A stretch of 64,000 bases of DNA from the NCBI RefSeq assembly GCF_023721755.1, contig NZ_JAMDLH010000005.1:341782-405781 (forward strand), given 5' to 3'. Both the position numbers and the translations under genes were made by a program. The stretch's first letter is position 1. Each line of letters opens with the position of its first letter. The notes under the pieces are model-generated. The model was not told where the DNA came from, searched no databases, and worked only from the letters and a program-made list of their open reading frames with translations. Positions 1 through 9,043 of this stretch are shown piece after piece. This DNA is from Pleomorphomonas sp. NRK KF1 (GTDB lineage: Bacteria; Pseudomonadota; Alphaproteobacteria; Rhizobiales; Pleomorphomonadaceae).

Positions 1-1157
1 TTGTCGCGCGACTGGACGAGCAGACCGCCGGCCACCGTCTTGGCGGTGATGCCGGGCGCCTTGGGGTCGGGCAGGCCGCCGGTGACCAGGAGACGCAGGT
101 TCTTCTTGGCGCCGACGATGGCGATCGCCTCGTCGGTCGCCGACGGGGCGATGATCACCTCCGTGAAGATCTCGACGATCTTCTTCGCCGTGTCGGCGTC
201 GAGCGTGCCGTTCAGCGCCACGATGCCGCCATAGGCCGACACCGGATCGCAGCGATGCGCCTTGACATAGGCCTCGAGCAGCGTCGCGCCGGTGGCAACG
301 CCGCAGGGATTGGCGTGCTTGATGATGGCGACGGCCGGCACCGCACGGTCGAACTCGGCCACCAGCTCGAAGGCGGCGTCGGTATCGTTGATGTTGTTGT
401 AGGAGAGCACCTTGCCCTGCAGCTGCGTCGCCGTGGAAACGCCGGGCCGGATTTCGGTCGAGCGATAAAAACGCGCCCACTGGTGCGGGTTCTCGCCGTA
501 GCGCATGTCCTCGGCGAGCTTGCCGCCGACGGCGACGAAGTCGCCGGTCTTGCCGCCGAGCACGCCGGCGAACCAGCCGGAAATCGCCGCGTCATAGGCG
601 CCGGTGCGCGCATAGGCCTTGGCGGCGAAGCGCTTGCGGGTCTCGAAGGTGACGCCGCCCTGATCCATCTCGTCGATCACCGACTGATAGTCGGCCGGCT
701 CGACCAGAACCGTCACGTAGGCATGGTTCTTGGAGGCGGCGCGGATCATGGCGGGACCACCGATGTCGATGTTCTCGATGGTCTCCTCGTAACCGGCGCC
801 ACGCGCCACCGTTTCCTCGAAGGGGTAGAGGTTGACCACCAGGATGTCGATCGGCTGAATGCCGTGGTCGGCCATCGCCTGCTTGTGGCCGGCATCGTCG
901 CGGACGGCGAGAAGTCCGCCGTGCACCTTGGGATGCAGCGTCTTGACGCGACCATCCATGATTTCCGGGAAGCCGGTGAAATCGGCGACTTCCGTGACGG
1001 GAATGCCGGCCTCGCTCAGGAGCTTCTTCGAGCCGCCGGTGGTGAGCAGCTCGACGCCGCGGTCCGCGAGGGCGCGAGCGAACTCGACGAGGCCCGTCTT
1101 GTCGGAAACGGAAAGCAGCGCGCGCTTGGGAGCGACGCGATCGGGATGGCCAGCCAT
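1..1157 (-). CDS. purH: Bifunctional purine biosynthesis protein PurH (C-terminus outside window)
   Basis: PurH performs the last two steps of IMP synthesis in the cytoplasm: AICAR formyltransferase and IMP cyclohydrolase. The N-terminus reads [20 protein letters not shown], followed by the MGS-like cyclohydrolase domain ([31 protein letters not shown]) and the start of the transformylase domain, including the KHANPCG motif that carries the catalytic His. About 385 of roughly 530 residues are present; the 3' end lies beyond the left edge. The ATG has a GGAGA ribosome site just upstream. It is last in the minus-strand run htpX-rsmB-heparinase-purH. The frame is open to the window edge with no disruption. 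Confidence 0.97.
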   Translation of the reverse strand, partial: MAGHPDRVAPKRALLSVSDKTGLVEFARALADRGVELLTTGGSKKLLSEAGIPVTEVADFTGFPEIMDGRVKTLHPKVHGGLLAVRDDAGHKQAMADHGIQPIDILVVNLYPFEETVARGAGYEETIENIDIGGPAMIRAASKNHAYVTVLVEPADYQSVIDEMDQGGVTFETRKRFAAKAYARTGAYDAAISGWFAGVLGGKTGDFVAVGGKLAEDMRYGENPHQWARFYRSTEIRPGVSTATQLQGKVLSYNNINDTDAAFELVAEFDRAVPAVAIIKHANPCGVATGATLLEAYVKAHRCDPVSAYGGIVALNGTLDADTAKKIVEIFTEVIIAPSATDEAIAIVGAKKNLRLLVTGGLPDPKAPGITAKTVAGGLLVQSRD

Positions 1158-1273
1158 GGGGATGTCTCCGGGAGTGGGGATGGCGGCGCGATAGCACGAA
1201 TGGTCGCCGCGCGGAACCCGCGCCCAATCGATTTGGGTCGACAATCGCCGCTTTCTCCGCCGAAATCCGGCCC

Positions 1274-3019
1274 TCATCCCCCAGCGAAGAGATCCGGTCC
1301 CAGCCTGGGGTCGCGCCCGCGCGACCGACCGCGTTGTCCGTCGGCGGTACGGGTCATCGCCCAGGCCACTTCCGGCGTCACCCGCGCCCGTCCCGGCAGC
1401 ACGATCTGCAGGCTCTTGCGACGGCCGAGCGTGTCGGACAGGAACACGCTGTCCTCCAGTTCGGGCGCGATCAGACCGCAGGTAAAGGTCCAGGCTTCGC
1501 CATCGGGAGCGACGAGCAGCACGTCGCCACCAGCGGTGCGGCTCGCCCGGATCAGCGGATGCAGGTGGAAGCGGATGGCGAACCGATCCTGGCGCGGCTT
1601 GCGGCCACCGAAACTCAAGCGGTCCGAGCCAACGATTTCGCCACCATCGATGCGGAGGACGAGACGCCGCTCGTGAATGGCGCCGAACCGACCCGAATAG
1701 CCGTCATGGCTTGCCACCAGGGCGATGACGTCGTCACGGTCCTCGCGGACCACCGGCACGTTACGCGGACCGTCGATCATCACCGAACCGAGCCGACGAA
1801 CGAGGCGGGGCGTGTCGAGGAAGGCGCCCGAAGATACGTCCTCGAGCGACAGCGTCGAATGGGCGGGCGTCGAGCGAGCGGCCGAATGCCAGCGCGGATC
1901 GTCTGCCGCTCCGCAGTTGACGATGAAGCGGTTGGGACCGCTCGACATCTCGAACGACAGACAGCCGGCATGCGCCTTCTGGCTGACCCCGACCGGCGGA
2001 ATGGGGCCGGCGTCCATCAGGATCACCGTGCCGCCCGCTTCGAGCCGCTGATAGCCGGAATGGCTGGCGTTCTCCACCGGACGGCCATGGGTATCGTCAT
2101 AGGCGTTCAGCGTTGCCAGCTGGCCGGCGTGGCTGGCGCTCATGCCGTTGAAGTGCGGCAGGCTGCCGTCGGAATGACGGAAGAAGCGCAGCATCGGCAT
2201 CATGCGGTCGATGGCGACGATCAGCGCCTGGGGCGGGTTGACGCCGCGATTGGAATAGGCCTGCCGCAACGGCAAGAGATCGGTCAGGAGGTCGGCGATC
2301 ACCGACGGGTCGCGGCTGATATGACCGCCGTCCGGCAGGATCTGCCGGCGGAGTTCCTGCTCCAGACGCAGGCCGGCCTGGCGGGCGAGCCGCCCCTGAT
2401 TGTCGGCGGACAGCGCGAAGACGCCGACGGCAACGGCGGCGAGAAGGCGCGGATACCCATCCACGGCGTCGCTCTGGCGGCCGCGCAGCCGGCGCACCTG
2501 CCGCACCAGCGACCGCAGGAAGCGACGATAGAAGGCACGATCGGCATCCCTCAGGATCAGCGGCGACTGGGTGATCCAGGCAATGACCCGCCGGGCCATG
2601 TTCTCCGTCTCGAAAGCTTCCGGCGGCGCATGCGCCTCCTGGGCGATCCAGTCGGCGACGAGAGCCCGGGCATTCTGGCGAGCCAGCGCATTCTCGGCGG
2701 CCCTGAGGTGCCTCAGCCAGGAGAAACCGTGCAGCGCCCGCGTCCATTCGGCCGACGGCGATGGCATGTCGAAGGGCGAGCGGCCGCCCGTCTCCACCAT
2801 CTTGCCGGCAAATGCGTAGAGACCGGCATAGATGTCGGCAGCGATCGTCGGGTCGGTGGTGCGAATATCCTGCGGCGCAATCACCAACCGTTCGGGTGTC
2901 GATCCGGGCCAGCGCCAGCGCGAGAAGGGGCCGCGCTCTAGCGCCGTCACGGCGCGACGGAGGGCCAGTTCACCGGCGAACAGCACCAGCCGGGCCGTGC
3001 CGGCGACTTGTGCGCGCAT
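1274..3019 (-). CDS. Heparinase II/III-like family protein
   Basis: A protein of about 581 residues resembling the heparinase II/III-like proteins that sit between rsmB and purH in many Hyphomicrobiales. The N-terminal two thirds looks like an alpha/alpha toroid; the C-terminal part is beta-rich and contains [12 protein letters not shown] and NCGA, typical of the family's beta-sandwich. The exact polysaccharide substrate is unknown; members are polysaccharide lyases or degraded relatives. An open frame extends upstream to 3223 and would overlap rsmB, but the ATG at 3019 is preceded by AAGGGGG at good spacing, so that start is chosen. About 116 bp separate it from purH. There is no clear signal peptide, so its cellular location is uncertain. 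Confidence 0.85.
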   Translation of the reverse strand: MRAQVAGTARLVLFAGELALRRAVTALERGPFSRWRWPGSTPERLVIAPQDIRTTDPTIAADIYAGLYAFAGKMVETGGRSPFDMPSPSAEWTRALHGFSWLRHLRAAENALARQNARALVADWIAQEAHAPPEAFETENMARRVIAWITQSPLILRDADRAFYRRFLRSLVRQVRRLRGRQSDAVDGYPRLLAAVAVGVFALSADNQGRLARQAGLRLEQELRRQILPDGGHISRDPSVIADLLTDLLPLRQAYSNRGVNPPQALIVAIDRMMPMLRFFRHSDGSLPHFNGMSASHAGQLATLNAYDDTHGRPVENASHSGYQRLEAGGTVILMDAGPIPPVGVSQKAHAGCLSFEMSSGPNRFIVNCGAADDPRWHSAARSTPAHSTLSLEDVSSGAFLDTPRLVRRLGSVMIDGPRNVPVVREDRDDVIALVASHDGYSGRFGAIHERRLVLRIDGGEIVGSDRLSFGGRKPRQDRFAIRFHLHPLIRASRTAGGDVLLVAPDGEAWTFTCGLIAPELEDSVFLSDTLGRRKSLQIVLPGRARVTPEVAWAMTRTADGQRGRSRGRDPRLGPDLFAGG

Positions 3020-3167
3020 CGTCAGGCCCCCTTTCAGTGCTGGAGCAAGAATCATTCGCCCTCCGGAAAACCGGAGGCGCTCATCACGGCATGAGACGCC
3101 CAGCTTGGTTACCAAGTGGTGAGCGGAGCCGATCAAATTTTCCGATGGCCGGGCCGACGGTCCGCCG

Positions 3168-4610
3168 TCACTGACGGCGGAGGCGGGCGGCGAAGAAGCC
3201 GTCGAGGCCGGAAAGCCGGGCATCGTCCAGCCTGAGGTGTGACGGCAGGGTACGAATGAACCCCTCGGGCGTGACGATCTCCGACAGACCGAACACCTCG
3301 TCCGCCGTCACCGGCACCAGGTCAAGCGGCGCCTCGATCAGCCTGAGGCGGCGAATCTGGTCCTGCCCTTCCTCCGGCTCCAGCGAGCAGGTGGAGTAGA
3401 CAAGGAGACCGCCCGGCCGGAGCATGCGGATCGCCTGATCGATCAGGCGGCGCTGTACGGCGGCCAGCGTCGGCACGTCGGCAGGCTTCTTGCCAACCGC
3501 CCCGTCGGGATGGCGGCGCAAGGTGCCGGTGGCCGTGCAAGGCGCGTCGAGCAACACCATGTCGAAGGTGCCGCCAAGCCATTCGGTGGCGTCGGCCTTG
3601 ACGAGGTTGGCCTTGAGACCGAGCCGATAGAGATTGCGCTCAAGGCGCTGCAGACGGTGGTAGGACACATCAATGGCGGTCACGTCGGCACCGAGCGCCG
3701 CCAGCTGGGCGGTCTTGCCGCCGGGCGCCGCGCAGAGATCGACCACCTTCTTGCCCTTGACGTCACCCAGAAGCTGGACCGGCAGCGTGGCGGCGGCGTC
3801 CTGCACCCACCAGCCGCCCTCCTCATAGCCGTCGATCTTCTCGACGGCACCGGTGACGGGAAGCCGCACCGACCCGTTGGGAAGCTTGACCCCACCCAAC
3901 CGGGCGGCCCAGCCTTCCGGATCGGACTTCACGGTGAGGTCGAGCGTCGGCTCCAGGGCATTCATCGCTGCGATATCGCGGGCGGTATCGGCCCCATAGT
4001 TGGCGCTCCAGCGCTCCATCAGCCAGGCAGGGGTATTGAGCGTGATGGCGTCCTGTTCGGCCAGGATCGCCGCCTTGTTCTCGGACACGCGGCGCAGGAC
4101 CGCGTTGACCACGCCCTTGAAGGGCGCGGACGCCTTGTCGGCGCCGGCAAGCTCGACCCCGAGCGCCACGGCGGCGTGATCGGCAACGTCCATGAACATG
4201 ATCTGGGCGGCGGAAACGGCAATCACCGCCTTCAACGTGCCGGCATCGTCGGGGAGCGGCCGGGTCAGGAAGCGGCCGACCGCGTCATCAATCTGGCCGT
4301 GGCGGCGCAGCGCATAGCCGACGATGGCACGAGCAAGACCACGATCGCGCGGGTCGAGGCGCTGGTAGCGTTCGGCGGTCGCCCCCTTGTCGAGAAGCGC
4401 ATCCAGGAGACGGCCCTTCTGCACCCCGTCGACAAGACCGACCGCGACGGCGCGGGCCTCCATGCCCTGCGGCCGTGGCGGCCGACGGCCGCCCTGGGGC
4501 GGACGCCCACCCTTGAACGCCGCACCCTTCTGGCCGTCATGAGGGCGTGCCGGCCTGAAGGTGCTGCCGGCTTTCCCGCCGCCCTTGCGGCCATTGTTGT
4601 CTGCGGTCAT
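3168..4610 (-). CDS. rsmB: 16S rRNA m5C methyltransferase RsmB/Sun family
   Basis: RsmB methylates C967 of 16S rRNA using S-adenosylmethionine. The 480-residue protein has a basic, glycine-rich N-terminal tail, a NusB-like RNA-binding region (about residues 60-190) and a C-terminal Rossmann methyltransferase. Motif I reads [16 protein letters not shown]. The two catalytic cysteines are visible in [14 protein letters not shown] and [11 protein letters not shown]. The ATG at 4610 overlaps the htpX stop as ATGA, indicating translational coupling and fixing the start. The basic N-terminal extension of about 40 residues is longer than in E. coli; otherwise the length is normal. Confidence 0.95.
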   Translation of the reverse strand: MTADNNGRKGGGKAGSTFRPARPHDGQKGAAFKGGRPPQGGRRPPRPQGMEARAVAVGLVDGVQKGRLLDALLDKGATAERYQRLDPRDRGLARAIVGYALRRHGQIDDAVGRFLTRPLPDDAGTLKAVIAVSAAQIMFMDVADHAAVALGVELAGADKASAPFKGVVNAVLRRVSENKAAILAEQDAITLNTPAWLMERWSANYGADTARDIAAMNALEPTLDLTVKSDPEGWAARLGGVKLPNGSVRLPVTGAVEKIDGYEEGGWWVQDAAATLPVQLLGDVKGKKVVDLCAAPGGKTAQLAALGADVTAIDVSYHRLQRLERNLYRLGLKANLVKADATEWLGGTFDMVLLDAPCTATGTLRRHPDGAVGKKPADVPTLAAVQRRLIDQAIRMLRPGGLLVYSTCSLEPEEGQDQIRRLRLIEAPLDLVPVTADEVFGLSEIVTPEGFIRTLPSHLRLDDARLSGLDGFFAARLRRQ

Positions 4611-5587
4611 CCCCACGGTCCACGGTTCGAAGGCCGTCCGGCAGAGCCGCCCCCACCCCACGGCCCGCCCCGAGCGCCGCGCGGCGAGGTCCAGGGACCA
4701 TCAGCCACAGGTTCGGAACTGCGCCGCCCGAAACCGCCGCCATCCGCCATCGCCATCAGGGCGCGGATGCGGTTGCCGGTATCCGGGTGGGTCGAAAACA
4801 GGTTGTCCATCCTGGCGCCGGACAGCGGATTGATGATGAACAGATGCGCCGTAGCAGGATTTTGCTCCGCTGTCATGTTCGGCACGCGATGCGCCGCGCC
4901 TGCGATCTTGTCGAGAGCCGAGGCAAGCGCCAGCGGATTGCCGGAAATCTCGGCGCCGCGGCGGTCGGCGGCATACTCGCGCGTCCGCGAGATGGCCATT
5001 TGCACCAGCATGGCGGCAAGCGGCGCCACGATCGCGGCCAGAAGTAAGCCGATGCCGCCAAGCGGGCTGCGGTTCTCGCTGTCGCGGCTCATCGAGCCGA
5101 AGAACAGGCCGAAGTTGGCGAGCATCGAGATGGCGCCGGCAATCGTCGCCGTCACCGTCATGGTCAGCGTGTCGCGATTCTGCACGTGGGCGAGCTCGTG
5201 CGCCATGACGCCTGCGATCTCCTCGCGATCGAGCATCTGCAGAAGACCGGTTGTGGCGGCGACGGCGGCGTGCTCGGGATCGCGACCGGTGGCGAAGGCG
5301 TTGGGCTGCGGATTGTCGATGACATAGACGGCAGGCATCGGCAGGCCGGCGTTGGCGGCGAGACGCTCGACGATACCATAGTACTCGGGCGCACTGGCCC
5401 GGTCGACACGGCGGGCGCGGTGCATCGCCAGCACCATCTTGTCGGCGTTCCAATAGGAGATGAGGTTCATGCCGGCAGCGACCACCAGCGCGATCAGCAT
5501 GCCGCCCTGGCCGCCGATCAGGTAGCCGACGCCCATGAAGATCGCCGTCATCGCGGCGAGGAGGAGGGAGGTCTTGAAGAAATTCAT
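4607..5587 (-). CDS. htpX: Protease HtpX homologue
   Basis: Membrane-embedded zinc metalloprotease (family M48) that helps clear misfolded inner-membrane proteins under stress. The 326-residue protein begins [20 protein letters not shown], has two N-terminal membrane segments (about residues 5-50), the HELAH zinc motif (HExxH) near residue 133, two further membrane spans, and the downstream glutamate in [14 protein letters not shown]. The C-terminus is a Gly/Pro/Arg-rich tail. The start at 5587 is the methionine directly before the first hydrophobic span. It overlaps rsmB by 4 bp. It is divergent from the SDHAF4-like gene with an 89-bp shared promoter region. Confidence 0.95.
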   Translation of the reverse strand: MNFFKTSLLLAAMTAIFMGVGYLIGGQGGMLIALVVAAGMNLISYWNADKMVLAMHRARRVDRASAPEYYGIVERLAANAGLPMPAVYVIDNPQPNAFATGRDPEHAAVAATTGLLQMLDREEIAGVMAHELAHVQNRDTLTMTVTATIAGAISMLANFGLFFGSMSRDSENRSPLGGIGLLLAAIVAPLAAMLVQMAISRTREYAADRRGAEISGNPLALASALDKIAGAAHRVPNMTAEQNPATAHLFIINPLSGARMDNLFSTHPDTGNRIRALMAMADGGGFGRRSSEPVADGPWTSPRGARGGPWGGGGSAGRPSNRGPWG

Positions 5588-5676
5588 CTGTCCTTCCGGT
5601 CTCCGGCTGATATGCTGCTCCGGATTTTGCCAAAGAGAAGATGGTACGCCATCCACCCGCCATCAAGGACGCGTCC

Positions 5677-5874
5677 ATGGCCGACACTGAAAGCAATCCC
5701 AACGCGGCAACCGAGAAAAAACTGTCGCCCGCGGCCCGCCGCGCGCTGGCCGAAGCCGAGGAACGTCGCCGCGCGGCCGGCGAAAGCCGTCCGAAGGAGA
5801 TCGGCGGCCGGGGCGGCCTTGAACCCGCCCGCTATGGCGACTGGGAAGTGAAGGGCATCGCGGCCGATTTCTAG
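5677..5874 (+). CDS. DUF1674 / SDHAF4-like protein
   Basis: A 65-residue soluble protein. The N-terminal half is charged and helical. The C-terminus carries the DUF1674 signature GGRGGLEPARYGDWEVKGIA ending in DF, the same pattern seen in mitochondrial succinate dehydrogenase assembly factor 4. By family, it probably binds and protects flavinylated SdhA during complex II assembly; that role is inferred. The frame is open from 5641, but the ATG at 5677 gives the compact family length. It is divergent from htpX. The roughly 290 bp after it, up to the DsbB-like gene, contain no convincing gene. Confidence 0.85.
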   Translation: MADTESNPNAATEKKLSPAARRALAEAEERRRAAGESRPKEIGGRGGLEPARYGDWEVKGIAADF

Positions 5875-6167
5875 CTTCATCACGAAGCCCTGATCGTCTT
5901 TCACAGTTTGGCCCCATTCCCGCCTTGGCCCTGCCAAGGGAAGCAAGCAGGATGCACTCGTCCCCCGGCAATGACGCTGCGGACGGGTTCCGGCTCAATC
6001 CAGCCCCCCAGCCCCCCGGAATTCGTTTCTGCCTGCGTTGCGCCTTACGAGGCGCGGCCGGGGGCGCTTTTCGACCGGCGGCTGCCCCCGAACAACCCAA
6101 TCGTCGATTGCGTGGCTCGTTCCAAGCTGTTAGGCCGGAACCGCCGCAGTCGTCGTTCAGGTGTTCC

Positions 6168-6668
6168 ATGTCCGCTCCCGCCGCCATTCGTGCTCCCGGT
6201 CTAGCCTTCCTGGCCGGCCTCTTCGCCATCATCGCCGCTTGGGGCTTCGAGATCATCGGCGGCTACCTGCCCTGCAAGCTCTGCCTGCAGGAGCGCGTTC
6301 CCTATTACGTCGGCCTGCCGATCCTGCTGGTCGGCCTGCTGCTGTCGCATCGAATGCCGCGCCTCGCGCGCCTCCTCTACTTCGTCGGCGGCGCCATCTT
6401 CTTCGTCGGCTCGGCGCTCGCCGGCTATCATGTCGGCGCCGAGTGGAAACTGTGGGAAGGTCCGTCCGACTGTGGCGGAGCGCCGACTGTCATCACCAGC
6501 GCCACGGACCTGATGGCGGCCGTGAAGGGTACCCGCCTCGTCTCTTGCTCCGAAGCGCCAATCAACCTCTTCGGCCTGTCGTTCGCCGGCTGGGACGTGC
6601 TGTCCACGCTGTTCGTCGGCATCATGAGCTGGCGCGGAATCTTCGCCCGGCGCGACGCTCTGATCTGA
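6168..6668 (+). CDS. Disulfide bond formation protein B family
   Basis: A 166-residue four-helix inner-membrane protein of the DsbB family, which passes electrons from a periplasmic DsbA-like thiol oxidase to quinone. The first redox pair is seen in GYLPCKLCLQER after the first span, where the CxxC is the DsbB quinone-proximal pair. A second pair of periplasmic cysteines is suggested by DCGG and VSCSEAP about 30 residues apart. Four hydrophobic segments lie at about residues 10-28, 40-58, 65-83 and 140-160. The ATG at 6168 follows CAGGTG and starts just before the first span; upstream in-frame sequence to 5925 does not look coding. The SCO1-like copper protein follows. Confidence 0.88.
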   Translation: MSAPAAIRAPGLAFLAGLFAIIAAWGFEIIGGYLPCKLCLQERVPYYVGLPILLVGLLLSHRMPRLARLLYFVGGAIFFVGSALAGYHVGAEWKLWEGPSDCGGAPTVITSATDLMAAVKGTRLVSCSEAPINLFGLSFAGWDVLSTLFVGIMSWRGIFARRDALI

Positions 6669-6759
6669 CACTCACCCACGCCAGAAATTGGTTGTTTCGC
6701 GCGAAGTCGTTCTTCGCTAGGCTCGACGCGATCCGATGCCATCGACGTTGGGAGAAGAA

Positions 6760-7359
6760 GTGAAAGCTCTGCGCATCATCGTCTGGCTGCTCGTCGCGGT
6801 GCTGTTCGGCGCCACCGGCTGGCTCGTGTTCGGGGGTCGACTTCCCTTCATGGAAAACGCCAGCGTCGCGGCGAGCGACATCGGCGGCCCCTTCAGCCTT
6901 GTCGACATGAACGGCCGACCCGTCACCGACAAGACCTTTGCCGGCCGGCCGCATGTCATCTTCTTCGGCTACACGCACTGTCCTGACGTCTGCCCCACCA
7001 CGCTCGGTGAGTATGCGGCACTGAAGGAACAGCTCGGGCAGGATGCGGGCAAGGTCGATCTGTTGTTCGTCACCGTGGACCCTGAGCGCGACACGCCGGA
7101 GGTGCTGAAGGACTACCTGTCGTCCTTCGGCGACATCGTGCTTGGCCTGTCCGGCAGCCGAGAACAGGTCGATGCCGCCATCAAGGCCTTCCGCGTCTAC
7201 GCCCGCAAGGTACCCGGCACCGACGGCGACTATGGCATGGATCATACGGCGTCGAGCTTCATGTTCGATGCCGACGGTCGCTTCCGCGGCACCATCGCCT
7301 ACATGGAAGAACAGGACGCCGCTCTCAAGAAGCTGAAGACCTTGATCTCCGGGAGCTAA
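6760..7359 (+). CDS. SCO1/SenC family copper chaperone
   Basis: A membrane-anchored thioredoxin-fold protein that delivers copper to the CuA centre of cytochrome c oxidase or acts as a thiol reductase there. A single N-terminal span (about residues 3-22) is followed by the copper-binding CPDVCP motif in GYTHCPDVCPTTLGEY and by the conserved His in DYGMDHTASSF. It has 199 residues, normal for the family. The frame includes an ATG at 6736, but GTG at 6760 is preceded by GGAG five bases upstream and starts directly at the hydrophobic anchor, so GTG is preferred. The short gene at 7364 and the TusA-like gene follow closely and are probably co-transcribed. Confidence 0.9.
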   Translation: MKALRIIVWLLVAVLFGATGWLVFGGRLPFMENASVAASDIGGPFSLVDMNGRPVTDKTFAGRPHVIFFGYTHCPDVCPTTLGEYAALKEQLGQDAGKVDLLFVTVDPERDTPEVLKDYLSSFGDIVLGLSGSREQVDAAIKAFRVYARKVPGTDGDYGMDHTASSFMFDADGRFRGTIAYMEEQDAALKKLKTLISGS

Positions 7360-7363
7360 GCTG

Positions 7364-7534
7364 ATGTCCAGCCAACCCGACACCGAGAAGAACGCCACCA
7401 AGCGCACCCGACTGTCCGACCATCTGGCCTCGCTCGCCTTGCCGTTGGCGGTCATAGCCTTGGGGGTCGCCCTGTCGGCCGGGTCGGACGGCGTCCAAGC
7501 CTTTGTCGATCTTTGTCGCACCGCCCTGCCGTGA
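7364..7534 (+). CDS. Small single-span membrane protein (56 aa), unrecognised
   Basis: A 56-residue open frame (MSSQPDTEKNATKRTRLSDH then a hydrophobic stretch). The first 22 residues are polar and basic; residues about 24-42 form one membrane span (LASLALPLAVIALGVALSAG), followed by a short tail with one Cys. GGGAG about ten bases upstream is a ribosome site overlapping the end of the SCO1-like gene. The stop overlaps a possible GTG start of the TusA-like gene, so the gap between SCO1 and TusA is filled exactly. No family is recognised. The spacing and topology make a real gene likely. It may accompany the copper or oxidase-assembly role of its neighbour, but that is only context. Confidence 0.6.
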   Translation: MSSQPDTEKNATKRTRLSDHLASLALPLAVIALGVALSAGSDGVQAFVDLCRTALP

Positions 7535-7536
7535 CC

Positions 7537-7767
7537 ATGGCCGAACCGCTGCGTCTTGACGTCAGGGGGCTCAACTGCCCGCTGCCCGTACTGAGAGCCG
7601 GCAAGGCGTTGCGTGGAATGGCGCCCGGCGACGTGCTGATCGTCGAGGCAACCGATCCGATGGCCGCGATCGACATCCCCCACTTTTGCCGAGAACAGGG
7701 CCACCGCCTGACGGCCGAAGAAAGAGACGGATCCATCCTGCGCTTCGCCATCGCCAAGGGCGATTGA
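7537..7767 (+). CDS. TusA-like sulfurtransferase family protein
   Basis: A 76-residue protein of the TusA/SirA/YedF family. The conserved active-site motif CPxP is in LDVRGLNCPLPVLRAGKALR, where the Cys carries persulfide sulfur in TusA. The fold prediction is a small beta-alpha-beta-alpha-beta-beta domain filling the whole length. In E. coli, TusA feeds sulfur to tRNA 2-thiouridine and molybdenum cofactor; whether this paralogue does the same is not shown. The start could be the ATG at 7537 or the GTG at 7531 overlapping the stop of the small membrane protein; the ATG gives the usual family N-terminus. Confidence 0.88.
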   Translation: MAEPLRLDVRGLNCPLPVLRAGKALRGMAPGDVLIVEATDPMAAIDIPHFCREQGHRLTAEERDGSILRFAIAKGD

Positions 7768-7883
7768 TTTCATTCGGGAATTTTGACAGGCGGTCCTGAC
7801 TTTACGCTCCGGCAGGGCGCGCGGCGGGTCGGGCCATCGCGCTTTCGCCTTGACAGTTTGCGCGGCTCGGTCCAACCATGGTT

Positions 7884-7900
7884 ATGTTATAATATAACAT
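7884..7900. promoter_or_regulatory. Zur box (perfect 17-bp palindrome) upstream of znuA
   Basis: ATGTTATAATATAACAT is a perfect inverted repeat around a central A, ending 11 bases before the znuA ATG. It matches the known alphaproteobacterial Zur operator pattern (ATGTTATAnTATAACAT). It overlaps a TATAAT hexamer at 7888-7893 that is a good -10 candidate, so zinc-bound Zur would block the promoter. A TTGACA lies at 7850-7855 but is too far away (32 bases) to be the matching -35. Confidence 0.88.
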
Positions 7901-7910
7901 AGAGAACTCC

Positions 7911-8840
7911 ATGAACCGCCTCCTGCTTGCCTCCGTCCTCGCCATGCTGACCGCTGGCCCCGCCTTCGCCGCCGACCGCATGCCGGTGGTCGCCTCGTTT
8001 TCCATCCTTGGCGACATGGTGAGCCGCGTGGGCGGCGACCGCGTTTCGGTCACCACACTCGTCGGGCCCGACAGCGACGCCCACGTCTACGAACCGACAC
8101 CGGACGACGTCAAGGCCGTCGCCGGAGCCAAGCTCCTCATCGTCAACGGTCTCGGCTTCGAGGGATGGATGGACCGTCTTGCCGAAGCGTCCGGCTATGC
8201 CGGACCGGTGACCGTGGCGTCACAGGGCGTCGCGCCCCATGAAATGGCCGAGGAAGAGGATCACCACGATCACGCCGAGGCAGACCACGCCGAGCATGAT
8301 CACCACGGCGTCGACCCGCATGCCTGGCAAGACGTCGCCAACGCCGTCATCTATATCAAGAACATCGCCGCCGGCCTCAACGCCGCCGATCCCGAGGGCA
8401 AGGCAACCTACGACGCCAATGCCGCCGCCTATGTCGCCGAACTCGAAGCGCTCGACGCCGAAGTCCGTACGGCCATGGCAGCCCTGCCGGCCGATCGGCG
8501 CAAGATCATCACCAGTCACGATGCCTTTGACTATTTCGGCGCCGCCTATGGGCTCGAGCTCCTGGCCCCGGAGGGCATCAGTACTGAGTCCGAAGCCACG
8601 GCCGCCGACGTCGCGGACATCATTCGCCAGATCCGCGAGGATGCCGTTCCCGCCATCTTCGTCGAGAACATCAAGGATCGCCGGCTGATCGACCAGATTG
8701 CCGCCGAAACCAACGCCGTGGTCGGCGGCGAACTCTACACCGACGCACTGTCGGCAAAGGATGGCCCCGCGCCGACTTACGTCGACATGATCCGGCACAA
8801 CATCGGCACGCTTACCGAAGCCTTGGCGTCCAAGCGGTGA
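7911..8840 (+). CDS. znuA: Zinc ABC transporter periplasmic binding protein ZnuA
   Basis: A 309-residue periplasmic metal-binding protein of the cluster A-I family that captures Zn2+ for an ABC importer. A signal peptide is evident (MNRLLLASVLAMLTAGPAFA, cleaved before ADRMP). Metal ligands expected for ZnuA are visible: His in SDAHVYEPTPDD, a His/Asp/Glu-rich loop at about residues 112-130 (EEEDHHDHAEADHAEHDHHG), His in DPHAWQD, and His in TSHDAFDYF. The His-rich loop marks a zinc rather than manganese protein. No znuB or znuC is next to it, so the permease and ATPase must be elsewhere. The Zur box directly upstream supports zinc control. Confidence 0.94.
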   Translation: MNRLLLASVLAMLTAGPAFAADRMPVVASFSILGDMVSRVGGDRVSVTTLVGPDSDAHVYEPTPDDVKAVAGAKLLIVNGLGFEGWMDRLAEASGYAGPVTVASQGVAPHEMAEEEDHHDHAEADHAEHDHHGVDPHAWQDVANAVIYIKNIAAGLNAADPEGKATYDANAAAYVAELEALDAEVRTAMAALPADRRKIITSHDAFDYFGAAYGLELLAPEGISTESEATAADVADIIRQIREDAVPAIFVENIKDRRLIDQIAAETNAVVGGELYTDALSAKDGPAPTYVDMIRHNIGTLTEALASKR

Positions 8841-9043
8841 CGGCGCTCATGCGGATTGCAACAGGGAAAGGAATTTTGTGCTAACGACAGGGAATCTCGG
8901 CTCAAAAGGTCTGTTTTCACAAAAAACCCTTGGAATGGCGGCCTAAGGACGATCTATATCGGCAGAAAGGTTGCGATGGGAGCGGCAAGGGGAATCCTGT
9001 GCCGCCCCTTCGCCCTCTCCTTGTTCACCAGCCGAGGCCGTCC

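Noticed and set aside
255..1676. Long plus-strand open frame antisense to purH and the heparinase-like gene
   Set aside because: Typical high-GC shadow frame; low-complexity Arg/Gly/Asp composition and no domain, while the opposite strand has clear enzymes.
7850..7893. TTGACA at 7850 as the znuA -35 box
   Set aside because: It is 32 bases from the TATAAT, too far for a sigma-70 promoter.
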